A stretch of 64,000 bases of DNA from Bradyrhizobium macuxiense (GTDB lineage Bacteria > Pseudomonadota > Alphaproteobacteria > Rhizobiales > Xanthobacteraceae): contig NZ_VITY01000003.1 in the NCBI RefSeq assembly GCF_007993935.1, positions 310,001-374,000 of the forward strand, written 5' to 3'. The notes beneath the pieces were generated by a model. It was not told where the DNA came from, ran no database searches, and worked only from the letters and a program-made list of their open reading frames with translations. Positions 33,832 to 43,404 of the stretch are shown here, piece by piece. A program made the position numbers and the translations under genes. Numbering within the stretch: the stretch's first letter is position 1; the number at the start of each line of letters is the position of its first letter.

Positions 33832-35241
33832 TTACAGCGAGTAGTACATCTCGAACTCGACCGGGTGCGGGGTCATTTCGAAACGGGCGACCTCGGTCAT
33901 CTTCAGCTCGATATAGGCGTCGATGAAGTCGTCGTCGAACACGCCGCCGTTCTTGAGGAACGCGCGATCCTTGTCGAGGCTCTCGAGCGCTTCGCGCAAG
34001 CTGCCGCAGACGGTCGGGATCTGCTTCAGCTCTTCCTTCGGCAGGTCGTAGAGGTCCTTGTCCATCGCCGGGCCCGGATCGATCTTGTTCTTGATGCCGT
34101 CGAGGCCGGCCATCAGCATTGCGGCGAAGCCGAGATAGGGATTGGCCATCGGGTCGGGGAAACGCACCTCGACGCGCTTGGCCTTCGGGTTCGCGGTGTA
34201 GGGGATGCGGCAGGCCGCCGAACGGTTGCGCGCGGAGTAGGCGAGCAGCACCGGGGCCTCATAGCCCGGGACCAGACGCTTGTAGGAGTTGGTCGACGGG
34301 TTGGTGAAGGCGTTGATCGCCTTGGCGTGCTTGATGACACCGCCGATGTAGTGCAGGCAGGTCTCCGACAGGTCGGCATACTTGTTGCCGGCGAAGGTCG
34401 GCTTGCCTTCCTTCCAGATCGACTGGTGGACGTGCATGCCCGAGCCGTTGTCGCCGTAGACCGGCTTCGGCATGAAGGTGGCGGTCTTGCCGTAGATGTG
34501 CGCGACCTGGTGGATGCAGTATTTGTAGATCTGCATATGGTCGGCCATCAGCGTCAGCGTGTCGAACTTCATGCCGAGCTCGTGCTGCGCCGAAGCGACT
34601 TCATGGTGGTGCTTCTCGACCTTGACGCCCATCTTGGCCATTGCGCCGAGCATCTCGGAGCGCATGTCCTGCACCGAGTCCTGCGGCGGCACCGGGAAGT
34701 AGCCGGCCTTGGTGCGGATGCGGTGGCCGAGGTTGCCGCCTTCATATTCGGTCGACGAGTTGATCGGCAGCTCGGAGGAGTCGAGGCGGAAGCCGGTGTT
34801 GTAGGGGTCGGCCGAATAGCGCACGTCGTCGAACACGAAGAACTCGGCCTCGGGGCCGACGAACACGGTGTCGCCCACGCCCATCGACTTCACCATCGCC
34901 TCGGCCTTCTTGGCGATGCCGCGTGGGTCGCGGTTGTAGGGCTCGCCGGTGGTCGGCTCGAGCACGTCGCAGGTGATGACCATGGTGGTCTCGGCGAAGA
35001 ACGGGTCGATCGTCGCGGTGACCGGGTCGGGCATCAGGCACATGTCGGATTCATTGATCGCCTTCCAGCCGGCGATCGACGAGCCGTCGAACATCGTGCC
35101 CTCGGCGAAGATGTCGTCGTCGATCATGCTGACGTCGAAGGTAACGTGCTGCCACTTGCCGCGCGGATCGGTGAAGCGCAGGTCGACGTATTTGACGTCG
35201 TTGTCCTTGATCGATTTCAGGACGTCTTTGGCGGTCTTCAT
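33832..35241 (-). CDS. glnA: glutamine synthetase type I (GSI-beta)
   Basis: 469 residues. Ammonia + glutamate + ATP to glutamine, the main ammonia-assimilation step. Signatures: [20 protein letters not shown] with the beta-Asp region, [26 protein letters not shown], the [12 protein letters not shown] motif and the adenylylation loop [12 protein letters not shown] (Tyr near 398), so activity is probably controlled by GlnE. RBS TAAGGGGTATTC. Downstream of glnB with a 150-base gap holding two hairpins; an intrinsic terminator ends the unit. Confidence 0.99.
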   Translation of the reverse strand: MKTAKDVLKSIKDNDVKYVDLRFTDPRGKWQHVTFDVSMIDDDIFAEGTMFDGSSIAGWKAINESDMCLMPDPVTATIDPFFAETTMVITCDVLEPTTGEPYNRDPRGIAKKAEAMVKSMGVGDTVFVGPEAEFFVFDDVRYSADPYNTGFRLDSSELPINSSTEYEGGNLGHRIRTKAGYFPVPPQDSVQDMRSEMLGAMAKMGVKVEKHHHEVASAQHELGMKFDTLTLMADHMQIYKYCIHQVAHIYGKTATFMPKPVYGDNGSGMHVHQSIWKEGKPTFAGNKYADLSETCLHYIGGVIKHAKAINAFTNPSTNSYKRLVPGYEAPVLLAYSARNRSAACRIPYTANPKAKRVEVRFPDPMANPYLGFAAMLMAGLDGIKNKIDPGPAMDKDLYDLPKEELKQIPTVCGSLREALESLDKDRAFLKNGGVFDDDFIDAYIELKMTEVARFEMTPHPVEFEMYYSL

Positions 35242-35293
35242 GAATACCCCTTATGGATGTGCGGGTGTGTTTCCGGCGGTGGGCGACGTTATT

Positions 35294-35308
35294 CCCGCTT
35301 TTGGCGGG
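35294..35308 (-). other. hairpin in the glnB-glnA gap
   Basis: CCCGC-TTTTG-GCGGG, 52 bases before the glnA start. With the hairpin at 35335-35350 it may process or stabilise the glnA part of the transcript. Confidence 0.4.
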
Positions 35309-35334
35309 TTCGTGTGACTACTCAAACGAAATCA

Positions 35335-35350
35335 GGCTGCCGAAGCAGCC
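35335..35350 (-). other. UUCG-loop hairpin in the glnB-glnA gap
   Basis: On the transcribed minus strand GGCTGC-TTCG-GCAGCC, a stable C(UUCG)G loop, but with poor T following it. On the plus strand it is followed by TTTTTTCTCTTTT and would look like an intrinsic terminator, though no plus-strand gene ends there. Likely a processing or partial attenuation element between glnB and glnA. Confidence 0.5.
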
Positions 35351-35391
35351 TTTTTTCTCTTTTGCGTCAGAAATTCCGGATAGCACCGCCC

Positions 35392-35799
<408 letters not shown>

Positions 35800-35806
35800 T
35801 TAAACC

Positions 35807-35825
35807 TTCCGGCCAGTGGCCGGAA
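35807..35825. promoter_or_regulatory. perfect inverted repeat in the glnB leader
   Basis: TTCCGGCCA-G-TGGCCGGAA, 9-base arms with one centre base, between the predicted sigma-54 start (about 35863) and the glnB start codon (35730). It could be a leader hairpin or an operator. Confidence 0.5.
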
Positions 35826-35870
35826 ACACGCGCAATGGTCGCATCGAGCGGCCTTGTACGCGGCTTCCTC

Positions 35871-35890
35871 AAAAGCAGGGTCTATGCCAA
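35871..35890 (-). promoter_or_regulatory. sigma-54 (-24/-12) promoter of glnB-glnA
   Basis: On the minus strand TTGGCATAGACCCTGCTTTT, with GG and GC exactly 10 bases apart, matching the YTGGCAC-N5-TTGCW consensus in most positions. glnB transcription behind RpoN and NtrC is the rule in Rhizobiales. No NtrC site was found in the 150 bases upstream. Confidence 0.68.
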
Positions 35891-36084
35891 GTTGTTAAGG
35901 TCCCCGATTTCGGAATGTTATCAGCCTTTTAACAGGCAGTCGGCTGATATCGATCCACATGGGCTATGATATCCAAGCCTAACAAATAGGCAAATAGATC
36001 AATCCATATGCAGTCGGCCAGTAGAAACCCCGCGAACGTCACAGGAATTGCCTCTCGAAAAGGCGAAGCGATTGAGGATTCGGC

Positions 36085-37584
36085 ATGGACGTTCTGACCA
36101 CCACCGAGATGGAGCGCGCCGACCGGCTGACCATCGCAGCCGGCACGCCGGGCTTCGCGCTGATGATGAGCGCGGGCCAGGCCGTCGCGGAAGCGGCGAT
36201 GGACCTGGTCGAGGAGGGGCCGATCGTCGTGGTCGCCGGCCGCGGCAACAATGGCGGCGATGGCTTTGTCGCCGCCGCCGAGCTCGCCGCGCGCGGCCGT
36301 GAGGTCTCGGTGATCCTGCTCTGCGAGCGCGACAGCCTGCAGGGCGACGCCGCGCTGGCGGCGAAGGGCTGGAAATATCCCGTGCTGCCGTTCAATCCGC
36401 AGGCGCTCGGCAAGCCGGCGCTGATCATAGACGCGCTGTTCGGTGCCGGGCTCAACCGCCCGGTGAAGGGCGATCCGCTGGATATGATCGCGGCTGTTAA
36501 TGCCAACGGTACGCCGGTGCTGGCGGTCGACCTGCCGAGCGGCATCAACGGCACCACGAGTGCTGTCATGGGCGCGGCCGTGCAGGCGACCGAGACCGTC
36601 ACGTTCTTTCGCAAGAAGCCCGCGCATCTGCTGCTGCCGGGCCGGATGTATTGCGGCCGGGTCCGCGTCGCCGATATCGGCATCGATGCGCAGGTGCTCG
36701 ACGAGATCAAGCCGCTGACCGCGGAGAACGTGCCGCAGGCCTGGCGCTGGTCGTTTCCGGTGCCGCGGATCGATGGCCACAAATATGCGAGGGGGCATGC
36801 CGTCGTGGTCTCGGGCGATCTCGCCTCGACCGGGGCGGCGCGGCTCGCCGCGCGGGCAGCGCTGCGCGCCGGCGCCGGCCTCGTGACGCTGGCCTCGCCG
36901 CGCGATGCGCTTGCCGTCAACGCAGCGGCGCTGACCGCGGTGATGGTGCACGCGGTCGATAACCCGATCCAGTTCGCCGAACTGCTCGACGACAAGCGCC
37001 TCAATGCATGCGTGATCGGCCCCGGCGCGGGCGTCAGCGCACGCACCCGCGACTTCGTTCACACCGCGCTCACTGCGCAGCGACACCTCGTGCTCGATGC
37101 CGATGCGCTGACCAGCTTTGCGGGCACGCCGGACCGGCTGTTCGAGGCGATCAAGGCGAGCGACGGGCTCGGGGTGGTGCTGACCCCGCATGAGGGCGAG
37201 TTTCCGCGGCTGTTCAGCGACATCTCCAACAAGCATCCCGGCCGCTCCAAGCTCGAACGCGTGCGCGCGGCGGCCGAGCGCTCCGGCGCGGTGGTGCTGC
37301 TGAAGGGCGCCGATACGGTGATCGCATCTCCGGATGGCCGCGCCACCGTCGCCGCCAACGCGCCGCCGTGGCTAGCCACCGCCGGCGCCGGCGACGTGCT
37401 GTCAGGCATCATCGCGGGCTTCCTGGCGCAGGGCGTCGCGGCCTTCGAGGCGGCCAGCATCGGCGTGTGGCTGCACGGCGAAGGCGCCAGCGAGGCGGGG
37501 CCCGGCCTGATCGCCGAGGATCTGACCGAGGTGCTGCCGGCCGTGTTCCGCCGTCTCTACGACGAGTTCGGCATTGAATATTAG
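36085..37584 (+). CDS. nnr: bifunctional NAD(P)H-hydrate epimerase / ADP-dependent dehydratase
   Basis: 499 residues, fusion of a YjeF_N epimerase (about 1-215) and a ribokinase-fold dehydratase (about 225-490). Epimerase: VVVAGRGNNGGDGFVAAAEL and VDLPSGINGTT. Dehydratase: KYARGHAVVVSGDLASTGAARLAARAALRAGAG, VVLTPHEGEFPRLFSD, VVLLKGADTVIASP, ATAGAGDVLSGIIAGFLAQG (the phosphate-binding GAGD). It repairs damaged NAD(P)H hydrates. The next reading frame begins inside its stop, 11 bases overlapped. Confidence 0.96.
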   Translation: MDVLTTTEMERADRLTIAAGTPGFALMMSAGQAVAEAAMDLVEEGPIVVVAGRGNNGGDGFVAAAELAARGREVSVILLCERDSLQGDAALAAKGWKYPVLPFNPQALGKPALIIDALFGAGLNRPVKGDPLDMIAAVNANGTPVLAVDLPSGINGTTSAVMGAAVQATETVTFFRKKPAHLLLPGRMYCGRVRVADIGIDAQVLDEIKPLTAENVPQAWRWSFPVPRIDGHKYARGHAVVVSGDLASTGAARLAARAALRAGAGLVTLASPRDALAVNAAALTAVMVHAVDNPIQFAELLDDKRLNACVIGPGAGVSARTRDFVHTALTAQRHLVLDADALTSFAGTPDRLFEAIKASDGLGVVLTPHEGEFPRLFSDISNKHPGRSKLERVRAAAERSGAVVLLKGADTVIASPDGRATVAANAPPWLATAGAGDVLSGIIAGFLAQGVAAFEAASIGVWLHGEGASEAGPGLIAEDLTEVLPAVFRRLYDEFGIEY

Positions 37585-38025
37585 GCGGCTCGCGCTCGCC
37601 GACACGGACGCCGCGGCGCACGTGCATCGTGCGGCGTTCGATCACGCGCTGCCCTGGCTCGCCGGCCTGCACACGCCGGACGAAGACCGCTGGTTCTACC
37701 GCGAGCGGATGTTTCCGGCCTGCACGCTGTGGGCGCGTTCGACGGCGAGGCAATGAGCGGCGTCATTGCGTTCCAGGACGACTGGATCGAGCAGCTCTAC
37801 GCGCAGCCGGCCGCGCAGGGGCGCGGAATCGGCGGCGCGCTGCTCGCGATCGCGCAGCAGGGCGCGGACCAGCTGCAACTGTGGACCTTCCAGCGCAATG
37901 CGCGGGCCCGCCGCTTCTACGAGGCGCGCGGCTTTGTGCCCGTCGAGGAAACCGACGGGAGCCGCAACGAGGAGAAGGAGCCGGATGTCCGCTATCTCTG
38001 GACGCGCGCGGCCGGCGGGCATTGA
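37574..38025 (+). pseudogene. GNAT acetyltransferase interrupted by a frameshift
   Basis: A GNAT protein is spread over two frames. The first (37574-37756, TTG start overlapping the nnr stop) gives NIRRLALADTDAAAHVHRAA and onward to RMFPACTLW. The second (37729-38025) continues GAFDGEAMSGVIAFQDDW, then the acetyl-CoA loop QPAAQGRGIGGALL and ARARRFYEARGFV. The join falls at the G-run near 37731; one extra G would restore a single frame of about 150 residues. Either a recent mutation, a programmed slip or a sequence error. Confidence 0.75.
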
Positions 38026-38124
38026 TCGGGTGAGCTGAACAACTGGTTAGATATTTGCGTTTCTGCGATCGGTCCGGCTGGCCTATAGGATCGGCTTCGT
38101 CGTCACCGAGCGTGGAACCGTCAG

Positions 38125-38679
38125 ATGAACGCACCGAGCAACCTGCTTTCTTCAGCCTCGCGAGCCGCCGCGCCGCCTTGCGCGGGCGTCGACCCTGCGT
38201 CCTATCGCGCGGCCATGCGCCATCATGCCGGCGCCGTGACGATCCTGACCGCGGGCGGGCCGGGCGACCGGACCGGGATGACCGCGACATCGGTCTGCTC
38301 GCTGTCGGACACGCCGCCGCGGCTGATCGCCTGCGTCAACCGCTCGGCGAGCGCGCATGGGTTGATCCGGCGCACGGCCGCGTTCGGCGTCAACATGCTG
38401 AGCGTCGACCATGCGGAACTGGCAAACGTGTTCGCGGGCCGCCGCGGCATCGAGCGGGACGATCGTTTCAGCGACGGCGATGGCTGGCTGTCGCTTGCAA
38501 CGGGCGCGCCGATCCTGAAGGCCGCGCTGATCGGTCTCGATTGCGAACTGATCGACGAGCATGCGCATGACACGCATTCGATCTTCGTTGGCGCGGTCCG
38601 CGCGATGCATCTGCGTGAGGGCGAGGCGCCGCTGATCTATTTCGGCGGCGCATTCCGCGCGCTCGCTCCGGTGGGATGA
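38125..38679 (+). CDS. flavin reductase-like domain protein (HpaC/HadB type)
   Basis: 184 residues. Flavin_Reduct domain: RAAMRHHAGAVTILTAGGPG, GMTATSVCSLSDTPPRLIAC, VNRSASAHGLIRRTAAFGVN with the conserved N-x-x-S-x-x-H/G, and C-terminal IYFGGAFRAL. Supplies reduced FMN or FAD to a two-component monooxygenase. The flavin monooxygenase at 41973 is the nearest plausible partner, 3.3 kb away, beyond the LysR gene and two CoA-enzyme genes. No ribosome site of note. Confidence 0.9.
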   Translation: MNAPSNLLSSASRAAAPPCAGVDPASYRAAMRHHAGAVTILTAGGPGDRTGMTATSVCSLSDTPPRLIACVNRSASAHGLIRRTAAFGVNMLSVDHAELANVFAGRRGIERDDRFSDGDGWLSLATGAPILKAALIGLDCELIDEHAHDTHSIFVGAVRAMHLREGEAPLIYFGGAFRALAPVG

Positions 38680-38688
38680 ATGCAGCGC

Positions 38689-39588
38689 TTAGGGGCGCGG
38701 CTTGAGGAACTTGTGAACCACTGACGTCAGCGCGCTCGCGGCCGGCGAGAATGATTGTCCGCGCAGCGAGACGATGCAGACGGTGCGCTCCAGCGTCGGA
38801 TTGACGATCGGCAGCGCCTGCATCGTTTTCCTGACCGGTCGCGGCAGGGCGACCTTGGGCAGGATTCCGACGCCGAGGCCGGCGCCGGCCAGCGCGGCCA
38901 GCGTATAGCTGTGCTCGACCTCGAACTTGATTTTCATTTGCAGGTTGCGCACCGCGAGCGCGCGCTCCAGCATCGAGCGCAACGCCGCGGATTTGGAATT
39001 GAGCAGGATCGGGTAGGCGGACAATTCGGTGAGGTCGACCGCGCTGCGCTTGCGAAACGGAAACGCTCTCGTTGCCAGCGCATAGATCGGATCGTTGAAC
39101 AGCGGCGCAAACTGAAACTCGGTCGAACCCTCCATCTCCGGGCCGATGCCGAAATCGGCCTCGCGGCGGCGCAGGCAGTCCAGCATATCTTCGGCCGCAA
39201 GTTCGCGCAGATTGATGTTGATGCCGGGATAGCTCGCCTGGAAGGCATGCAGCGCCTGCGGCAGGATGGTCGCGGCAATGGTCGGCACACAGGCGAGCGA
39301 CAGCGTGCCGCGCTGGATGTCGATCACCTCTCGGATCTCGCGCAAGCCGTTCTCCCATTCACCGAGCGCGCGCCGCGCATGGGTCAACAGTTGCAGCCCC
39401 TCGGCGGTCAGCTCGACGCGCCGCGTGGTGCGGTGGAACAGGGCGGCGCCGACCTGGTCTTCCAGGAGCTTGATCTGCATGCTGACCGCGGATTGCGAGC
39501 GATTGAGCTGCTCGGAGGCCTGACGAAAGCTTTTGTTTTCGGCAACCGCGATGAACATGTGCAGCAGCTTGAAATTGATCTGCGACAT
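38689..39588 (-). CDS. LysR-family regulator of the CoA-ester/monooxygenase cluster
   Basis: 299 residues. Winged helix-turn-helix (about 1-62): FKLLHMFIAVAENKSFRQAS then LNRSQSAVSMQIKLLEDQVG and LFHRTTRRVELTAEG. Effector domain about 88-295 starting GTLSLACVPTIAATILPQAL. It lies divergent from the CoA-ester lyase gene (151 bases between starts) and convergent with the flavin reductase gene. Probable activator of the lyase-transferase-monooxygenase-transporter genes. Confidence 0.92.
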   Translation of the reverse strand: MSQINFKLLHMFIAVAENKSFRQASEQLNRSQSAVSMQIKLLEDQVGAALFHRTTRRVELTAEGLQLLTHARRALGEWENGLREIREVIDIQRGTLSLACVPTIAATILPQALHAFQASYPGININLRELAAEDMLDCLRRREADFGIGPEMEGSTEFQFAPLFNDPIYALATRAFPFRKRSAVDLTELSAYPILLNSKSAALRSMLERALAVRNLQMKIKFEVEHSYTLAALAGAGLGVGILPKVALPRPVRKTMQALPIVNPTLERTVCIVSLRGQSFSPAASALTSVVHKFLKPRP

Positions 39589-39739
39589 CGATTGGCCTCT
39601 TGCGGTGATCCGCCGATTAATCAGAATAGCTGAACAGTTCTTAAGATAATCTCGTTAGAAAGATCAGTGTCGGACATCTAGCATGTTTGCGTTGGCCGCG
39701 GGAGACGATCCTGCGGCGCGATGCAGAAAAGATGCTCCA

Positions 39740-40744
39740 ATGTCCTTCACCGTCACCAAGCCGCGCACGCGCCGCGTCCAGCGTTCCGAGCTCGCGGTTC
39801 CCGCGACCTCGACCCATTTCTTCGAACGCGCGGCCAGTGGCGCGGCCGATTTCATCTTTCTCGATCTCGAGGACGCGGTTGCGCCGCCGCGCAAGCCTGA
39901 AGCGCGCGAGCTCGCGATCGAGGCGCTGAACCGGATCGACTGGGGCAGCAAGACGCTAGCTGTGCGGATCAACGGCCTCGACACCGAATGGGCGCATCGC
40001 GACGTCATCGAGATCGTCAGCCGCGCGCCGCGCCTCGACCTCGTCATGGTGCCGAAGGTCGGCACGCCTTTCGACGTCCGCTTCGTCGACGCACTGCTGA
40101 CCGGCCTCGAACGCGAGTTCCCGCGCGCTAGGCCGCTCGGCATCGAGATCCTGATCGAGACCACGCTCGGCCTCGCCAATGTCGAGGACATCGTGCAGGC
40201 GTCGGAGCGGCTGGAGGCTGTCATCTTCGGCATCGGCGATTACTCGATCGACCTGCGCACCTGCGGCGAGATCATCGGCGCCTCAGATCCGCGCTACGCT
40301 GTTCTCACCGATGCCGGCGAGGGCGGTGCGCGCCACCTGCACTGGAACGACCAGTGGCATTTTGCGCTCGCCCGCATCGCCAATGCCTGCCGCGCCCACG
40401 GCCTGCGGGCGATCGACGGCCCCTACGCCAATTTCGGCGACGCCGCGGGCTTTCGCGCCAGCGCCGCGCGGGCCGCGGCACTCGGCTTCGAGGGCAAATG
40501 GGCGATCCATCCGTCGCAGCTCGAGACCGCGAACGAGGTGTTCTCACCGACGGCGCGGGAGATCGCCTGGGCACGCGAGATCACGGCCAGGATTCAATCC
40601 GCCAGCGTTGGCGGTGATGGCGCTTTCGGACAGGACGGCGTGCTGATCGATCTTGCGGTGCTGAAGCGTGCGCAGGCGATCATCGACCGCCAAGAGGCGA
40701 TCTTGGCCGTCGCGGGGAGAGAAGGAGCACGCGATGTTGCATGA
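39740..40744 (+). CDS. HpcH/HpaI-family CoA-ester lyase (malyl/citramalyl-CoA lyase or CitE-like)
   Basis: 334 residues from ATG 39740; the frame runs upstream to 39683. TIM-barrel CitE/Mcl fold: RSELAVPATSTHFFERAASG, ADFIFLDLEDAVAPPRK (metal-binding Asp/Glu), VRINGLDTEWAHRD, VMVPKVGTP, GIEILIETTLGLANVEDI, AVIFGIGDYSID and a GKWAIHPSQLE motif. Cleaves or forms 3-hydroxyacyl-CoA esters with glyoxylate, pyruvate or acetyl-CoA. Followed with overlap by a CoA-transferase, so the acid is probably activated as its CoA ester and then split. The substrate is not clear. Confidence 0.88.
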   Translation: MSFTVTKPRTRRVQRSELAVPATSTHFFERAASGAADFIFLDLEDAVAPPRKPEARELAIEALNRIDWGSKTLAVRINGLDTEWAHRDVIEIVSRAPRLDLVMVPKVGTPFDVRFVDALLTGLEREFPRARPLGIEILIETTLGLANVEDIVQASERLEAVIFGIGDYSIDLRTCGEIIGASDPRYAVLTDAGEGGARHLHWNDQWHFALARIANACRAHGLRAIDGPYANFGDAAGFRASAARAAALGFEGKWAIHPSQLETANEVFSPTAREIAWAREITARIQSASVGGDGAFGQDGVLIDLAVLKRAQAIIDRQEAILAVAGREGARDVA

Positions 40745-41933
40745 GCCACCGCTGGCGGGCATTCGCGTGCTCGACATCGCGACCTTCGTGGCGGCGCCGT
40801 TCTGTGGCACGGTGCTGTCGGATTTTGGCGCCGAGGTGATCAAGATCGAGCGGCCGGGCTCAGGCGATCCGCTGCGCCGCTTCGGCACGCCGAGCGAATG
40901 CGGCGACACCTATGTCTGGCTCAGCGAGGCCCGCAACAAGAAGTCGGTCACGCTCGACCTGCGCAGTGCGCAGGGTGCTGCGCTGTTCCGCGAGCTGGTT
41001 CGCCAGTCCGACGTCGTGCTGGAGAATTTCCGGCCCGGCACGCTGGAAAAATGGGGCCTTGGCTTCGAGGCACTCCGCGAGATCAACCCCAAACTCGTGA
41101 TGCTGCGCATCAGCGCCTATGGGCAGGATGGCCCGCTGCGTGACAAGCCCGGCTTTGCCCGGATCGCGCACGGCTTCAGCGGGCTCGCCTATCTCGCCGG
41201 CGAGGCCGGACGCCAGCCCGTGATGCCCGGCTCGACTTCGCTTGCCGATTATATCTCCGGCCTGTGGGGCGCGCTCGGCGTGCTGCTGGCGCTGCGCCAT
41301 GCCGATGCCACCGGACATGGCCAGGTGGTGGACATCGGGCTCTATGAATCGGTGTTCCGCCTGCTCGACGAGATGGCGACTGTGTTTGCGAAGACCGGCT
41401 TCGTCCGCGAGCGGCTCGGCGCCGACACGGTCAACGTCGTGCCGCACAGCCACTACCAGACCGCCGACGGCAAATGGGTGGCGCTGGCCTGTTCGAGCGA
41501 CAAGATGTTCGAGCGCCTGGCGCAGGCGATGCAGCGGCCGGAACTTGCGACCGATCCGCGCTATGCGGCCATGGCCGGCCGGCTCGAACGGCGCGAGGAG
41601 GTCAACGGCATGGTCGCCGACTGGATCGGCTCCATGCCGCTCGAAACGGCGCTCGCGGAATGCGAGCGCTACGACGTGCCCTGCGGGCCGATCTACAGCA
41701 TCGCGGACATCTTCGCCGACCCCCAATACCGCGCCCGGGGCAACATCGCCGAGGTGTCCTCGCGCGCCGGGCCGATCGCGGTACCGAGCGCGATGCCAAA
41801 AATGTCCCGGACGCCGCCGCAGTTCAAACATGCCGGCGTGGCGCTCGGTGCTCACACCGACGAGATCCTGACCTCGCTTGCCGGCGCGACGGCGGCGGCG
41901 CTCGCCGCGCTGCGCAGCGACGGGGTGATCTGA
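40734..41933 (+). CDS. CaiB/BaiF (family III) CoA-transferase
   Basis: 399 residues from ATG 40734 (GAAGGAG upstream), overlapping the lyase gene by 11 bases. Landmarks: GIRVLDIATFVAAPFCGTVL, SDFGAEVIKIERPGSGDP, SVTLDLRSAQG, VVLENFRPGTLEKWG, GLAYLAGEAGRQPVMPGSTS with catalytic Asp172 in LADYISGLWGAL, and a C-terminal SxEELxxx-like NGMVADWIGSM part. Transfers CoA between an acyl donor and a carboxylate. With the CitE-like neighbour it resembles mesaconate/citramalate-type activation and cleavage (inference). Confidence 0.93.
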   Translation: MLHEPPLAGIRVLDIATFVAAPFCGTVLSDFGAEVIKIERPGSGDPLRRFGTPSECGDTYVWLSEARNKKSVTLDLRSAQGAALFRELVRQSDVVLENFRPGTLEKWGLGFEALREINPKLVMLRISAYGQDGPLRDKPGFARIAHGFSGLAYLAGEAGRQPVMPGSTSLADYISGLWGALGVLLALRHADATGHGQVVDIGLYESVFRLLDEMATVFAKTGFVRERLGADTVNVVPHSHYQTADGKWVALACSSDKMFERLAQAMQRPELATDPRYAAMAGRLERREEVNGMVADWIGSMPLETALAECERYDVPCGPIYSIADIFADPQYRARGNIAEVSSRAGPIAVPSAMPKMSRTPPQFKHAGVALGAHTDEILTSLAGATAAALAALRSDGVI

Positions 41934-41972
41934 CATGAACCCATTCTCCCACGGCCACGAAAGAACGACGCC

Positions 41973-43343
41973 ATGACCAGGCAGATGAAACTGATCGGCT
42001 TCCTGCAGGCCCAGAATTGCTCGAACTATCCCGCCTCCTGGCGCCATCCGGACTCCAAGCCGAACTGGTTCTCCCGCGACTATTATCAGGAGATCGGACG
42101 CACGCTGGAGCACGGCAAATTCCATCTCGCCTTTTTCGACGACCGGCTCGCGATCCCCGATCGCTTCGGCGATGATTTCCGCGAGACCATCCGCCATGGC
42201 GTGCGCGCTGCGAAGCTCGATCCGGTCTCGGTTGCGCTGACGATGGGATTGGCGACCGAGCGGCTCGGCATCGGTGTGACCTATTCGACCACCTATTACG
42301 AGCCGTTTCACGTCGCGCGGGTGTTCGCGACCATGGATTTGCTGCTGAACGGCCGCGCCGCCTGGAACGTGGTCACCTCGCTGAATGACTCCGAGGCCGC
42401 GAATTTCGGCGCCTCGCAGCATCTCAGCCATGATCTGCGCTACGACCGCGCCGATGAGTTCATGGAGGTCGTGCTCGGGCACTGGAACAGCTGGGAGGAC
42501 GGCGCGGTCAGTTTCGACCGCGAGAGCGGCCTGTTCGCCGACCCGGCCAAGGTGCACCGGCTCGACCATCACGGGCAGTTCTTCCTTTCACGTGGTCCGT
42601 TCACCGTGCCTCGCTCGCCGCAGGGGCATCCGGTCATCATCCAGGCCGGGCAGAGCGGCCGCGGCAAGACCTTCGCGGCCCGCTGGGGCGAGCTGATCTT
42701 CGTGATCTATCCCAATCTCGACATCGCCAGGAAGCAATACGCCGACCTGAAGGGAACACTCGCCAAGACGGGCAGGGACATCAGCATCGCGCCGGCGGTC
42801 TATCCGGTCGTCGCCGAGACCCAGGCCGAGGCCGAGGACAAGTTCGCGGCGATCAACGCCCTCGCCAAGCCGATCGACGCGCTGACGCTGTTGTCCGAGG
42901 TGCTGAACTACGATTTCGCTGCCAAGCCGATGGACGAGCCTTTCACGTCGGACGAACTTGCGTCGATCAGCGGGCTACAGGCGATCCGCGACCGCGTCAT
43001 GAATCTCTGCGGTAAGCCCAATCCGACCCCGCACGATTTCGTCAAGTTCAGCGGGCGGGGAACGCTCGCCGAGCTGCCGACCTTCGTCGGTTCGCCCAAG
43101 GCGGTCGCCGACCAGATGGAGCGCTGGTTCACCGAGGGCGGCTGCGACGGCTTCGTCGTCGCCGCCACCCATGTGCCCGGCACCTATCAGGACTTCGTGC
43201 GCCTCGTGGTGCCCGAGCTGCAACGCCGCGGCCTGTTCCAGCGCGAATACCAGGGCGACACCTTGCGCGAGAACCTCGGTCTGCCGCGGCCGCAGGCCGT
43301 GCATGCAAGCGCCGACGAGGAGGCGCGCGTCGCGACCGGATAG
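41973..43343 (+). CDS. NtaA/SnaA/DszA-type flavin-dependent monooxygenase (LLM class)
   Basis: 456 residues. Bacterial-luciferase-like TIM barrel of the large nitrilotriacetate/dibenzothiophene-sulfone group: MKLIGFLQAQNCSNYPASWR at the start, FHLAFFDDRLAI, GIGVTYSTTYYEPFHVAR, NGRAAWNVVTSLNDSEAANFG, DRADEFMEVVLGHWNSWEDG, and HPVIIQAGQSGRGKTFAARW. Needs FMNH2 from a separate reductase, consistent with the flavin reductase at 38125. The substrate class (aminopolycarboxylate, sulfur or nitrogen heterocycle) cannot be told. Confidence 0.92.
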   Translation: MTRQMKLIGFLQAQNCSNYPASWRHPDSKPNWFSRDYYQEIGRTLEHGKFHLAFFDDRLAIPDRFGDDFRETIRHGVRAAKLDPVSVALTMGLATERLGIGVTYSTTYYEPFHVARVFATMDLLLNGRAAWNVVTSLNDSEAANFGASQHLSHDLRYDRADEFMEVVLGHWNSWEDGAVSFDRESGLFADPAKVHRLDHHGQFFLSRGPFTVPRSPQGHPVIIQAGQSGRGKTFAARWGELIFVIYPNLDIARKQYADLKGTLAKTGRDISIAPAVYPVVAETQAEAEDKFAAINALAKPIDALTLLSEVLNYDFAAKPMDEPFTSDELASISGLQAIRDRVMNLCGKPNPTPHDFVKFSGRGTLAELPTFVGSPKAVADQMERWFTEGGCDGFVVAATHVPGTYQDFVRLVVPELQRRGLFQREYQGDTLRENLGLPRPQAVHASADEEARVATG

Positions 43344-43404
43344 AACGGGCACAAAATTCGACGCAGACAACGATCAAAACAAAATCAAAATCAGGGAGGC
43401 TGAA

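Noticed and set aside
35891..36084. NtrC binding sites upstream of the glnB sigma-54 promoter
   Set aside because: No pair of GCAC/GTGC half-sites with the proper spacing was found.
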